Counted from the first letter of the stretch, positions 1 through 5,644 are shown. The stretch: DNA of 5,644 nt from an uncultured Bacilli bacterium (GCA_947627525.1 CANQWJ010000089.1:1-5644); one strand, 5' to 3'. Program-made: numbers and translations. The notes: a model not told the origin generated them from the sequence alone.

Positions 1-72
1 CTACCAATTATTTAAATTCGAATATCCGTTTCGAATATCCTCTTCAAAATTAACCCGTCAATAAAAAACACA
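1..72. other. Intergenic end region with possible start signals for a gene off the left edge
   Basis: No coding region can be supported here. Reading leftwards on the minus strand, the stretch after the carboxypeptidase terminator holds TTGACG (56-61), which resembles a -35 box. A poor -10-like TATTC follows about 17-18 bases on, inside a short direct repeat (17-40). A purine-rich AGAGGAT near 39-45 could be a ribosome site, but no convincing start codon follows it within the window. The signals are weak and are reported only as a hint that another minus-strand gene begins just beyond base 1. Confidence 0.25.
17..40. repeat. Two-copy 11-bp direct repeat with 13-bp period
   Basis: The 11-base word TTCGAATATCC occurs at 17-27 and again at 30-40, separated by two bases. 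Each copy contains the palindrome TTCGAA. The copies lie just past the terminator of the carboxypeptidase fragment and overlap the position where a -10 box for a downstream minus-strand gene would fall. Tandem operator half-sites are therefore possible, but the sequence alone cannot separate that from a chance short duplication. Confidence 0.6.
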
Positions 73-84
73 CTATACAAGTGT
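61..84 (-). terminator. Weak rho-independent terminator after the carboxypeptidase fragment
   Basis: On the minus strand a 5-bp stem (ACACT at 80-84 pairing with AGTGT at 70-74) with a 5-base loop is followed by one G and then a T-rich tract, TTTTTTATT. The stop codon of the carboxypeptidase frame (73-75) lies inside the stem. The stem is short and has only two G:C pairs, so termination is probably inefficient. Position and T tract support the call. Confidence 0.5.
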
Positions 85-858
85 ATCTTTTAAAGTATCA
101 ACTAATAATTCTAAAAAACTTTTAGAATGAACTTCTTCTTTTACTATTAAAGGTACTTCACTAAGTACTTTATTTTCTTTTTTAATCAATAATTTACCAA
201 CTACATCTCCTTCTTTTAATGGTAATTTAACATTTTCTAACTTTATTTCTGTATCATATCCTGTTTCATTATCACTCTGTTTCATTAAGACAGTAGCGTC
301 TTTCTTTAAATAAACATTTACATCATCACGATTACTTTTATCAAACTTGATTTTATCAATTATAGAATCTTTTTCTTTTAGTTTTAAAACTTTATAAACA
401 TTAAAACCATAATCTAGTAAAGATGCTGTTTCTTCATTTCTAATACTTCCTTTAGTTTCTCCTAAAACAATGGCTATTAAACGCATATCATCCCTTTTAG
501 CAGTAACCGCCATACAATAACCAGCATTATCGGTAAATCCTGTTTTTAAGCCATCAGCCCCTTCATAAAGACGAACTAATTTATTAGTATTAACTAACCA
601 AAACTTATTGGGTGTGTCGACTCTTAAATAGTCTTCATAAACAGAAGTAAAATCAAGAATCTGTTCGTGTTTTAGAAGTTCTTTAGCAATCATAGCCATA
701 TCATAGGCACTAGAATAATGGTCATTCTCATCTAGTCCCGTTGCATTGACAAAATGGGTATTTTTTAAACCTAATTCCTTTACTTTTGCATTCATGAGTT
801 CCACAAACTTATTTTCACTACCAGCAATTCTTTCTGCCATGGCAACTGTCGCATCACT
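73..858 (-). pseudogene. dacF: 3' fragment of a D-Ala-D-Ala carboxypeptidase (PBP5/DacF type) interrupted by a recombinase element
   Basis: Intact members (peptidase S11) are exported, membrane-anchored enzymes that remove the terminal D-Ala of peptidoglycan stem peptides. What remains runs from the second active-site region (SDATVAMAER, where the family has an SxN motif such as SGNDA) through the third motif KTG (Lys99-Thr100-Gly101 counted from the ATG at 838-840). A PBP5 C-terminal beta domain follows (about residues 150-230), then an amphipathic tail (about 239-255) of the kind that anchors these proteins to the outer membrane face. The signal peptide and the SxxK nucleophile, roughly the first 115-120 residues of a normal protein of about 380-400, are absent. 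The frame stays open upstream only to a TAG at 889-891, inside the recombinase gene. The ATG at 838 has no ribosome site and is an internal Met of the family motif, so it is not a true start. As it stands the product would be inactive. The symbol dacF is by family resemblance; dacA-type naming is equally possible. Confidence 0.88.
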
Positions 859-870
859 AACTGTTTCTAA
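841..870. other. Probable attachment-site junction between element and carboxypeptidase gene
   Basis: Carboxypeptidase homology is convincing up to the codons for SDA (850-858) and is lost upstream. The recombinase stop codon is at 857-859, so the element/host boundary must fall in about these thirty bases. Large serine recombinases exchange strands across a short core, so the exact crossover cannot be fixed without the other junction or an empty site. A hexamer ACAGTT (minus strand) occurs twice here, at 844-849 and 859-864, with 15-bp spacing. It may be incidental or part of the site. Confidence 0.6.
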
Positions 871-2485
871 AAAGCAATAAAAATTCTTCTAAAGAAAAAG
901 GACCATCATCACAAGATGAAACATTTAATATAAAATGTAACTTCATCTCATGACTAGCACTCTCTAATCTCTCTACCAAGATACTATCAACTATTGACGA
1001 AAATAATCTAAAAATAGTTTCATCATCACTAAAAAGTATTGCTTCTATTTTGCTTTTAAAACTATTTAGATCTAATTCATATAAAATATTATCTTTTTCT
1101 TTCTTCTTTTGCATTTGTAAACTTGTTATTTCTTCTTTATATCTTTTTTTTCTTTCTAAAAACTCATCACTATCTATTTCTTTCTTAGCTCGCATATTAA
1201 TGAGTTCTAAATTCATCTCTTGTAATCTCTCTATTCTTTTATTGAGTTTCTCATCTTCTTTTAGGTCTTTTTCTTGTTGTTTTATTAAAATATAGATATC
1301 ACTAAATAAATCTTGTTCTTCCTTAAAAAAAGTCTTAATAATCTCTTTAAAAATATTTAATAACTCTTCATAATGAAGAACAGGACTATTACAACCATTA
1401 TTTTTTAATTTGCCATATTTACGATAATTGGAACATCCCCAGTACTTCTTTATCATCCCTGTTTTTTTATTTTTATAACTTCCCTTAATAAAAGTAGCCC
1501 CATCGTTATAACATTTTATTTTACCAGACAAAGCATAACGCATATCAGTTCTTCTTTTGGCTTCATACCTAGTCGTATTTTCATCAAGAATACTATTACA
1601 TCTATCCCACAAGTCTTCACTTACAATTGGTGGGCAAGTCAAATTATCTTTATAGACGATCCAATCTTCTTTTTTTAACCTTATTCTCTTTTTAGAATGA
1701 TAATCCAAAGTTGTTTCTTTATGAGCACAAAAATATCCTTTATATTTAGGATTTCTAATTATTCTTCCAATGACATTACCCGCTAATGGTTTATTAGTTT
1801 TACTTACAATATTATATTTAGAAAATAAATAATGCCCTAGTTTCGTCGTTCCCATTTGAGCTTTGGCGTATTCCTTAAAAATCAATCTGATCAAAGAAGC
1901 TTCTTCTTCGACTATCTCTAATTTTCCCCTATTCTTACGATACCCGTAAAAGTTATTATTCCCTGGAACGACACCTTTTTCAACGCTTCTTTTATAACCA
2001 AATCTAATGCGTTCTGACAATTTTCTAATTTCATCTTGGGCAATACTTGCCATAATCGTTAAACGAAGTTCACTATCCCCATCAAAAGTACAAATATTAT
2101 CATTTAAAAAATAAATGCCAATTCCTAATGACAACAATTCTTGCGAATACTTAATACTATCCAGTGTATTCCTTGAAAAACGCGATATCTCTTTAGTTAG
2201 AATTAAATTAAATTTATTGTTTTTAGCATCCCTAATCATCTTTAAAAAAGATGTTCTTCTCTTAGTACTAGTACCGCTAATTCCTTCATCGATATATCCG
2301 GGAATAAAAGTCCAATTAGTCATACTTTTAATATAGTTTTCAAAATATAAGATTTGATTTTCTAAAGAATTTAGTTGTTCATCGCGATCAGTTGATACTC
2401 TAGCATAATAAGTTACATAAAGAGGTAAATCGATGAGTTTTTTCCCCATTTCTAACTCTTTTCTTATTGTGAATAAATCTAACAT
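857..2485 (-). CDS. Large serine recombinase (site-specific integrase)
   Basis: This 542-residue protein of the large serine recombinase family catalyses integration and excision of a mobile element through a 5'-phosphoserine DNA link. The N-terminal resolvase domain shows YYARVST with the nucleophile Ser31 and Arg29, then DEGISGT (66-72) and KEISRFSRN with Arg102 and Arg105. A recombinase DNA-binding domain follows (about 175-290, containing YGYRK at 180). Next come a zinc-ribbon region (about 317-367), a charged coiled coil (about 400-465) and a C-terminal beta-rich segment. The zinc ribbon keeps Cys325, Cys351 and Cys365, but the expected second Cys of CxxC is Asp328. A longer frame opens at TTG (2507-2509), but ATG 2485 is preferred because GAGG sits five bases upstream. 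The gene follows the 63-residue gene after 7 bases and is very likely cotranscribed with it. The stop codon touches the broken carboxypeptidase gene, so this is the end of the inserted element. The catalytic set looks intact, so activity is plausible. Confidence 0.96.
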   Translation of the reverse strand: MLDLFTIRKELEMGKKLIDLPLYVTYYARVSTDRDEQLNSLENQILYFENYIKSMTNWTFIPGYIDEGISGTSTKRRTSFLKMIRDAKNNKFNLILTKEISRFSRNTLDSIKYSQELLSLGIGIYFLNDNICTFDGDSELRLTIMASIAQDEIRKLSERIRFGYKRSVEKGVVPGNNNFYGYRKNRGKLEIVEEEASLIRLIFKEYAKAQMGTTKLGHYLFSKYNIVSKTNKPLAGNVIGRIIRNPKYKGYFCAHKETTLDYHSKKRIRLKKEDWIVYKDNLTCPPIVSEDLWDRCNSILDENTTRYEAKRRTDMRYALSGKIKCYNDGATFIKGSYKNKKTGMIKKYWGCSNYRKYGKLKNNGCNSPVLHYEELLNIFKEIIKTFFKEEQDLFSDIYILIKQQEKDLKEDEKLNKRIERLQEMNLELINMRAKKEIDSDEFLERKKRYKEEITSLQMQKKKEKDNILYELDLNSFKSKIEAILFSDDETIFRLFSSIVDSILVERLESASHEMKLHFILNVSSCDDGPFSLEEFLLLFRNS

Positions 2486-2490
2486 TTTTT

Positions 2491-2494
2491 CCTC
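2491..2494 (-). promoter_or_regulatory. Ribosome binding site that sets the recombinase start
   Basis: Minus-strand GAGG lies five A residues before the ATG at 2483-2485. It overlaps the TGA stop (2493-2495) of the upstream small gene, so ribosomes finishing that gene could reinitiate on the recombinase. The alternative TTG start at 2507-2509 lies inside the small gene and has no such motif at a good distance. Confidence 0.75.
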
Positions 2495-2684
2495 ATATTT
2501 CAACTTCAACTATTATCTTTTTTTCTTTTTCATCATCATTAGACAATTTTAAAATATCACTATCTATTTTCTTTATAATTTGATTACTAACTTCAAAATT
2601 AATAATATTTTTCTTAAACATTTCTTCAACAACACTTCTTTGCATTTTCTTTTTCATTATGATTATAGAATTATTATCTTTCAT
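2493..2684 (-). CDS. Small protein of unknown function cotranscribed with the recombinase
   Basis: The protein has 63 residues and I cannot assign it to a named family. The ATG at 2682-2684 has a strong ribosome site, AGGTG, five bases upstream (2690-2694). The N-terminus is basic (KKKMQR, 11-16). Residues about 17-40 look like two short helices around a turn (VVEEMFKKNIINFEVSNQIIKKI), a pattern loosely like SHOCT-type helical hairpins. The last third is charged and ends in a short beta-like VEVEI. There is no signal peptide or membrane segment. Its stop codon overlaps the recombinase ribosome site, so the two are translationally linked. From this position it could help or direct the recombinase, for instance as a recombination directionality factor, but that is inference from location only. 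Confidence 0.8.
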   Translation of the reverse strand: MKDNNSIIIMKKKMQRSVVEEMFKKNIINFEVSNQIIKKIDSDILKLSNDDEKEKKIIVEVEI

Positions 2685-2707
2685 CTTTTCACCTATTTAA
2701 ATAAATG

Positions 2708-2735
2708 AAAAAAAGAACTCGAATATGCGAGTTCT
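2708..2735 (-). terminator. Rho-independent terminator after the membrane protein gene
   Basis: On the minus strand a perfect 8-bp stem (AGAACTCG at 2728-2735 pairing with CGAGTTCT at 2714-2721) with a 6-base loop is followed by six T residues (2708-2713). It begins eight bases after the TAA at 2743-2745. It is the strongest terminator in the window. It also stands between the membrane protein gene and the recombinase module, leaving only 23 bases before the ATG of the small gene. Confidence 0.9.
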
Positions 2736-2742
2736 AAATTAA

Positions 2743-5022
2743 TTATTTTTTATTTTCATTTTTGTCTTCATCTTTATTCTTATCAATCATTTTTAGTTGT
2801 TTATATGTTGCAAAAATAATTAATATGATACCAACAACTAAAAGATATAACCAGGCTGGAACTAATTCCCAGAAAGCACGTAATTGATAAATGATCATTA
2901 TGATTATAGCACCAACTGATACTTGGAATAAAGCACTAGACTTTTTATCAATATAACCACAAATTAAAGATATTATTAATAAACCACAAGCATAACCTAA
3001 AACAAAATAATTACTTGTAAATATTACTAACAAGAAAGATATAGAATATCCTAAATATTGAATAGCTTTTTTACTATCTTCGTTTTTAGTTAAAAGACGA
3101 GATAAGATGAATGTCACATAATAAGCAATTACGGAAATTAGGATGTCTTGTTGCCACTCAATAGAAAGAGAATCAGCAATCATTAATAAAGGTATGGCAA
3201 TCGCAATTAAGGAAATATTAGCTTTTAAATTATCTTTACGATATATAAAGGCAAGAACACTATAACACAAAATACTAAAGCAATATGGATAAATGTCATA
3301 ATACATTAAAGTACCAGAAAATTCATCCATTATCGTAGAAGGTACTGAAACTAAGGCTGTTAATAAAAATATGTAACTAGCAATTGTATATTTACTTTTA
3401 GATAAACTAGATTTTACATAAAATAATATGGTACTAATTAGAGCCATTAAGGCAGGTATAGAAGCTTCTGCAAAATCTGCCGCAATTAAAACGCCATATG
3501 TAAAAATTATTGTAAAAGTACTATATATATCATTAAGTTTCTTGTTCTTTATAAACCATAACATAATAGTATAAATTAATAATGATGTTGCTAAAGCATA
3601 AGTTATAAATTTATCTATTTCTAATAAATAGAATAATCCTAATGAACACATAATTATTTTAATAGGACTAAGTGTCAATTCAAAGCCGTTATCATCAACT
3701 TTTTCAAGTAATAAGGTTATTAGACCAGTAAATCCTAAAACGATAGAAATGATAAATGGAATCCATTTAATAGGACCAAATGATAGAAGGAAGAATAATA
3801 TTCCTAATACATTTAAATTGATAATAGATCCTAACTTCATCTTCTTATCATTCATTAGCATTCCAACAAAGTAAATAAAAGTAATTCCAAAAGTTGAAGC
3901 AAGAGCATAAGTGCTAACGTTCTTTGACAATATGTAGATAGATGGGGCTAATAATAAATAAGTAAAGAATGGTACCCAATAATTAAATGGTAAATCTTTA
4001 TTTCGTAAAGAATACATATATAAGTTAATAATTAAAAGAATAGCATTTAATGAAGTTATTAATAATTCTTGATAAGAAATTAAAAATAAGAAAGCAAGAA
4101 TAAGAATCATAATATCATTAAAATAATTCAACGTATCCAAATCTTTAGTATACTTCTTTAAACGTAAAACAGTAATTAATGGTAAAACTACTAATATTGT
4201 TTTTTCAACTGTTAAATTGCAATGGGCACAAGTAAAGAAGATACATGAAAGAATAGATATATAGACACCACATAAAAAGTATTTATTCTTAAAGTTACAA
4301 TAAGACACAATACTTAAAGTAGTAATTATTAATGAGAGAAAAGAACAATATAAGAGATATCCATTACCATTAAATGAAAAGTATTCACCAAATAACGAAC
4401 TACTACCAATCGAGAAAAAGATTAATAGGCAAAAAGCCATTCCTAAAAACCAATATAAGTAAACAGTTGATTTAATCTTAAGTTTTTTCTCACAAAATTT
4501 AGATAAAACAATAAATAAAGAACTCGTTAATATCAAAATTAATACTTTAACAATAGCATTTAAACTATCCCATCCCGTTGTCGCAAAAATAAATCCAGCG
4601 ATAAAGACCATGGCAATACCAAGTTTTAATAAAATATCAATTTTACGAACTTGGGGGTCAATAACTTCTTTTTTAGGTCGTTCAACAATAACATTTCCTT
4701 TAGAAGAAACATTGTTATTGTTTTTATTATGTGAATTATGATAATGATAATTATAATTAAAATCATCATAAATGATAAAAGAAAGAATTCCTGAAATTAA
4801 CTTACCAGATATTAAATTAAAGAATCCCATAATTAAGAAAAGTTTACGATTATCATACTGAAAATCTACTTTTTTATCGCGAACATAAATAGAAAAACCA
4901 ATATTAGCAATTGACATCACAAAAAATAAAAAGTTTACGAAATAAAAACTGGCTAAACTTATTAATAAAGTAATAACACCAAGAACCAATAATGTATCTA
5001 ATTTATTATTACTATTCTTCAC
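2743..5022 (-). CDS. Large polytopic membrane protein, DUF2157/DUF2339-like
   Basis: The protein has 759 residues and about twenty hydrophobic segments separated by very short loops, so it is almost entirely embedded in the cytoplasmic membrane. Two or three segments (about 10-85) precede a hydrophilic linker rich in Asn and His (about 86-125). The main body begins near 127 with a segment carrying the FATTGW (146-151) type motif typical of DUF2157-like proteins. The last segment contains WLYLLVVGIILIIFATYK, also typical of this group, followed by a short Lys/Asp/Asn-rich tail. No catalytic residues or transporter motif are recognised and the biochemical role of the family is unknown to me. 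The start is GTG (5020-5022), supported by GAGGTG six bases upstream (5029-5034). It is a single-gene unit with its own promoter and terminator. Whether it is element cargo or a host gene is open. Family assignment is by pattern only. Confidence 0.88.
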   Translation of the reverse strand: MKNSNNKLDTLLVLGVITLLISLASFYFVNFLFFVMSIANIGFSIYVRDKKVDFQYDNRKLFLIMGFFNLISGKLISGILSFIIYDDFNYNYHYHNSHNKNNNNVSSKGNVIVERPKKEVIDPQVRKIDILLKLGIAMVFIAGFIFATTGWDSLNAIVKVLILILTSSLFIVLSKFCEKKLKIKSTVYLYWFLGMAFCLLIFFSIGSSSLFGEYFSFNGNGYLLYCSFLSLIITTLSIVSYCNFKNKYFLCGVYISILSCIFFTCAHCNLTVEKTILVVLPLITVLRLKKYTKDLDTLNYFNDIMILILAFLFLISYQELLITSLNAILLIINLYMYSLRNKDLPFNYWVPFFTYLLLAPSIYILSKNVSTYALASTFGITFIYFVGMLMNDKKMKLGSIINLNVLGILFFLLSFGPIKWIPFIISIVLGFTGLITLLLEKVDDNGFELTLSPIKIIMCSLGLFYLLEIDKFITYALATSLLIYTIMLWFIKNKKLNDIYSTFTIIFTYGVLIAADFAEASIPALMALISTILFYVKSSLSKSKYTIASYIFLLTALVSVPSTIMDEFSGTLMYYDIYPYCFSILCYSVLAFIYRKDNLKANISLIAIAIPLLMIADSLSIEWQQDILISVIAYYVTFILSRLLTKNEDSKKAIQYLGYSISFLLVIFTSNYFVLGYACGLLIISLICGYIDKKSSALFQVSVGAIIIMIIYQLRAFWELVPAWLYLLVVGIILIIFATYKQLKMIDKNKDEDKNENKK

Positions 5023-5045
5023 TACTTACACCTCTATTCTATATA

Positions 5046-5054
5046 ATTATATCA
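5046..5054 (-). promoter_or_regulatory. Promoter with extended -10 for the membrane protein gene
   Basis: On the minus strand TGATATAAT provides a perfect TATAAT (5046-5051) with an upstream TG (5053-5054), the extended -10 form that tolerates a poor -35. The -35 region is only AT-rich. Transcription would begin near 5039, giving a leader of about 16 bases that contains little besides the GAGGTG ribosome site. No riboswitch or operator is visible. Confidence 0.7.
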
Positions 5055-5082
5055 CAAAAGTATTATAAATTATTTATAAATT

Positions 5083-5106
5083 AAAAAAAGGTAATTGAAT
5101 ACCTTT
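5083..5106 (-). terminator. Rho-independent terminator after the ASCH gene, with an alternative longer stem
   Basis: On the minus strand AAAGGTA (5100-5106) pairs with TACCTTT (5087-5093) around a 6-base loop, and the T run continues through 5083. A second pairing uses the same 3' arm: the 11 bases at 5127-5137, at the end of the ASCH coding region, are complementary to those at 5089-5099. Either hairpin ends at the same T tract. Confidence 0.75.
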
Positions 5107-5117
5107 AAATCTATGTA

Positions 5118-5483
5118 TTAGAATTTTTCAATTACCTCAAATATTTCAAATATTACTTTGGTATTATTATTAAAGTTTGAATTAATTTTAATAAAATAGT
5201 CTTCATGAATCTTTTGCCATTCTTCTAATGTTTTATTTTCACCTTCTAATTTAGCTAAGTTCCAAGTAATATTTTTAAATTCTGTTAAAATAACTTTTTT
5301 TGTTTTTATTACGCATACATCATTACCACTAGCATCAGTTAATATTGATAAATCACCTACTTGGGGAAGAACTTTATCATACAAAGATGTTGTTGCAGTC
5401 TTTTGGCCATTTAAGACAAGATTAACCAAATTATCGGTGTCAATTTCAAAAGTCCATCTATCAAGTTTATTATACTCTATCAT
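5118..5483 (-). CDS. ASCH-domain protein, possible N4-acylcytidine amidohydrolase
   Basis: This 121-residue soluble protein has the single-domain layout of ASCH proteins, a beta-barrel fold related to PUA. The signature GQKTAT (26-31) is followed by VGDLSIL (42-48), a strand with VCVIKTKKV (56-64), and EGEN (80-83) then TLEEW (85-89), matching the usual ExExxxxLxxW region. In E. coli the ASCH protein YqfB hydrolyses N4-acetylcytidine. Its catalytic Lys, Thr and Glu, as I recall them, align with Lys28, Thr31 and Glu82 here. That makes an amidohydrolase role credible, but many ASCH proteins are uncharacterised and RNA binding is an alternative. The ATG (5481-5483) lies inside the deaminase gene upstream, overlapping it by 14 bases, with GGTGGGG closely preceding it, so the two are translationally coupled. 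A terminator follows at once. The N-terminus is shorter than in many homologues of about 150 residues. Confidence 0.85.
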   Translation of the reverse strand: MIEYNKLDRWTFEIDTDNLVNLVLNGQKTATTSLYDKVLPQVGDLSILTDASGNDVCVIKTKKVILTEFKNITWNLAKLEGENKTLEEWQKIHEDYFIKINSNFNNNTKVIFEIFEVIEKF

Positions 5484-5644
5484 AACCCCACCAATCAGGA
5501 ATTAATTCTTCTAATTTCACAACTTCTTTAGGTTCAATATTTTTCAATATTTCAATATTCTTACTATTTTTGGAAAGTTGCATTAAATATTCGCGACACG
5601 CTCCACAAGGTGAACCAACGTTTCCTTCTGAATCAACACAAACT
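5470..5644 (-). CDS. Cytidine deaminase-family protein, C-terminal part only
   Basis: The frame enters from the right edge (first complete codon at 5641-5643) and stops at TAA 5470-5472, giving 57 visible residues. PCGACRE (12-18) is the zinc-binding and catalytic PCxxCR motif of the cytidine deaminase superfamily. Its two Cys residues would bind zinc together with a residue of the HAE motif, which lies outside the window. The ending LIPDWWG (47-53) resembles the C-terminus of a branch of small cytidine or blasticidin-S-like deaminases rather than the classical Bacillus Cdd ending. Such enzymes hydrolytically convert cytidine or deoxycytidine to uridine or deoxyuridine in the cytoplasm. The last 14 bases overlap the ASCH gene, indicating one operon. 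Exact substrate cannot be told from this fragment, so no gene symbol is given. Confidence 0.88.
   Translation of the reverse strand, partial: VCVDSEGNVGSPCGACREYLMQLSKNSKNIEILKNIEPKEVVKLEELIPDWWGYDRV

Larger units (their letters stand above)
857..2684 (-). mobile_element. Integration module of a serine-recombinase element inserted in the carboxypeptidase gene (extent open to the right)
   Basis: A large serine recombinase and its small upstream partner gene abut an interrupted housekeeping gene, the usual arrangement at one end of integrative elements and prophages of Bacillota. Only this end is in view. No second attachment site, conjugation gene, phage gene or 5' carboxypeptidase fragment is found up to base 5644. 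The coordinates given are the minimal module. If the insertion is simple, all genes to the right up to the missing junction belong to the element, including the membrane protein and the deaminase/ASCH pair. A later rearrangement could instead have brought host genes next to the module. Confidence 0.65.

Noticed and set aside
73..840. A functional 255-residue carboxypeptidase starting at ATG 838
   Set aside because: The ATG is an internal Met of the conserved motif, has no ribosome site, and the product would lack both export signal and the SxxK nucleophile.
1050..1295. Plus-strand open frame of 81 codons
   Set aside because: It lies wholly inside the recombinase gene on the opposite strand. 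Its Ser/Phe/Leu-rich product is what antisense reading of the Lys/Glu-rich coiled coil gives.
2115..2336. Plus-strand open frame of 73 codons
   Set aside because: It is antisense to the conserved catalytic domain of the recombinase, with no supporting family motif. It is a shadow frame.
2486..2509. TTG start giving a 550-residue recombinase
   Set aside because: The ATG at 2483-2485 has GAGG at ideal spacing and removes the overlap with the small gene. The extra eight residues are not part of the catalytic domain.
5023..5117. Riboswitch or leader peptide upstream of the membrane protein gene
   Set aside because: The promoter's predicted start leaves a leader of about 16 bases, too short for either. 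The structure further upstream is explained by the ASCH terminator.
1..5644. tRNA, rRNA, CRISPR array or insertion-sequence ends
   Set aside because: No cloverleaf, no repeat-spacer pattern, no transposase and no terminal inverted repeats were seen on either strand. The only phage- or element-type protein recognised is the serine recombinase.

Overview
The window is an AT-rich stretch in which every supported gene reads on the minus strand. Reading frames close normally at TGA as well as TAA and TAG, so the standard bacterial code applies. A D,D-carboxypeptidase fragment implies a peptidoglycan wall. The AT bias, Lys/Asn/Ile-rich proteins, strong AGGTG/GAGG-type ribosome sites and short rho-independent terminators point to a low-GC Bacillota, perhaps an uncultivated gut Bacilli lineage. 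The lineage is inference.

Layout in the direction of transcription (right to left). At 5470-5644 is the C-terminal end of a cytidine deaminase-family protein. It overlaps by 14 bases the start of a small ASCH-domain protein (5118-5483), which ends at a terminator (5083-5106). A new promoter with an extended -10 element (5046-5054) then drives a 759-residue polytopic membrane protein starting at GTG (2743-5022). This resembles the DUF2157/DUF2339-like membrane family and ends at a strong terminator (2708-2735). Next is a compact two-gene integration module: a 63-residue protein of unknown function (2493-2684) and a large serine recombinase (best start ATG at 2485, ending at 857). The recombinase stop codon lies directly against the interrupted 3' part of a dacF/PBP5-type D-Ala-D-Ala carboxypeptidase gene (73 to about 858). 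That fragment starts at its second active-site motif and lacks the N-terminal SxxK nucleophile. It ends at a weak terminator, followed by a small tandem repeat (17-40) and possible start signals for a gene off the left edge.

The main interpretation is that a serine-recombinase element has integrated inside the carboxypeptidase gene, at the codons for the second catalytic motif, with the recombinase gene at the element's end as is usual. The element's other end and the 5' half of the carboxypeptidase gene are not in the window. It therefore cannot be decided here whether the membrane protein and the deaminase/ASCH pair are cargo or host genes. If excision is precise, the gene would be rebuilt, so the insertion could act as a reversible switch on a cell-wall enzyme. 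A second point of interest is the coupled deaminase/ASCH pair, which suggests salvage of N4-modified cytidine.
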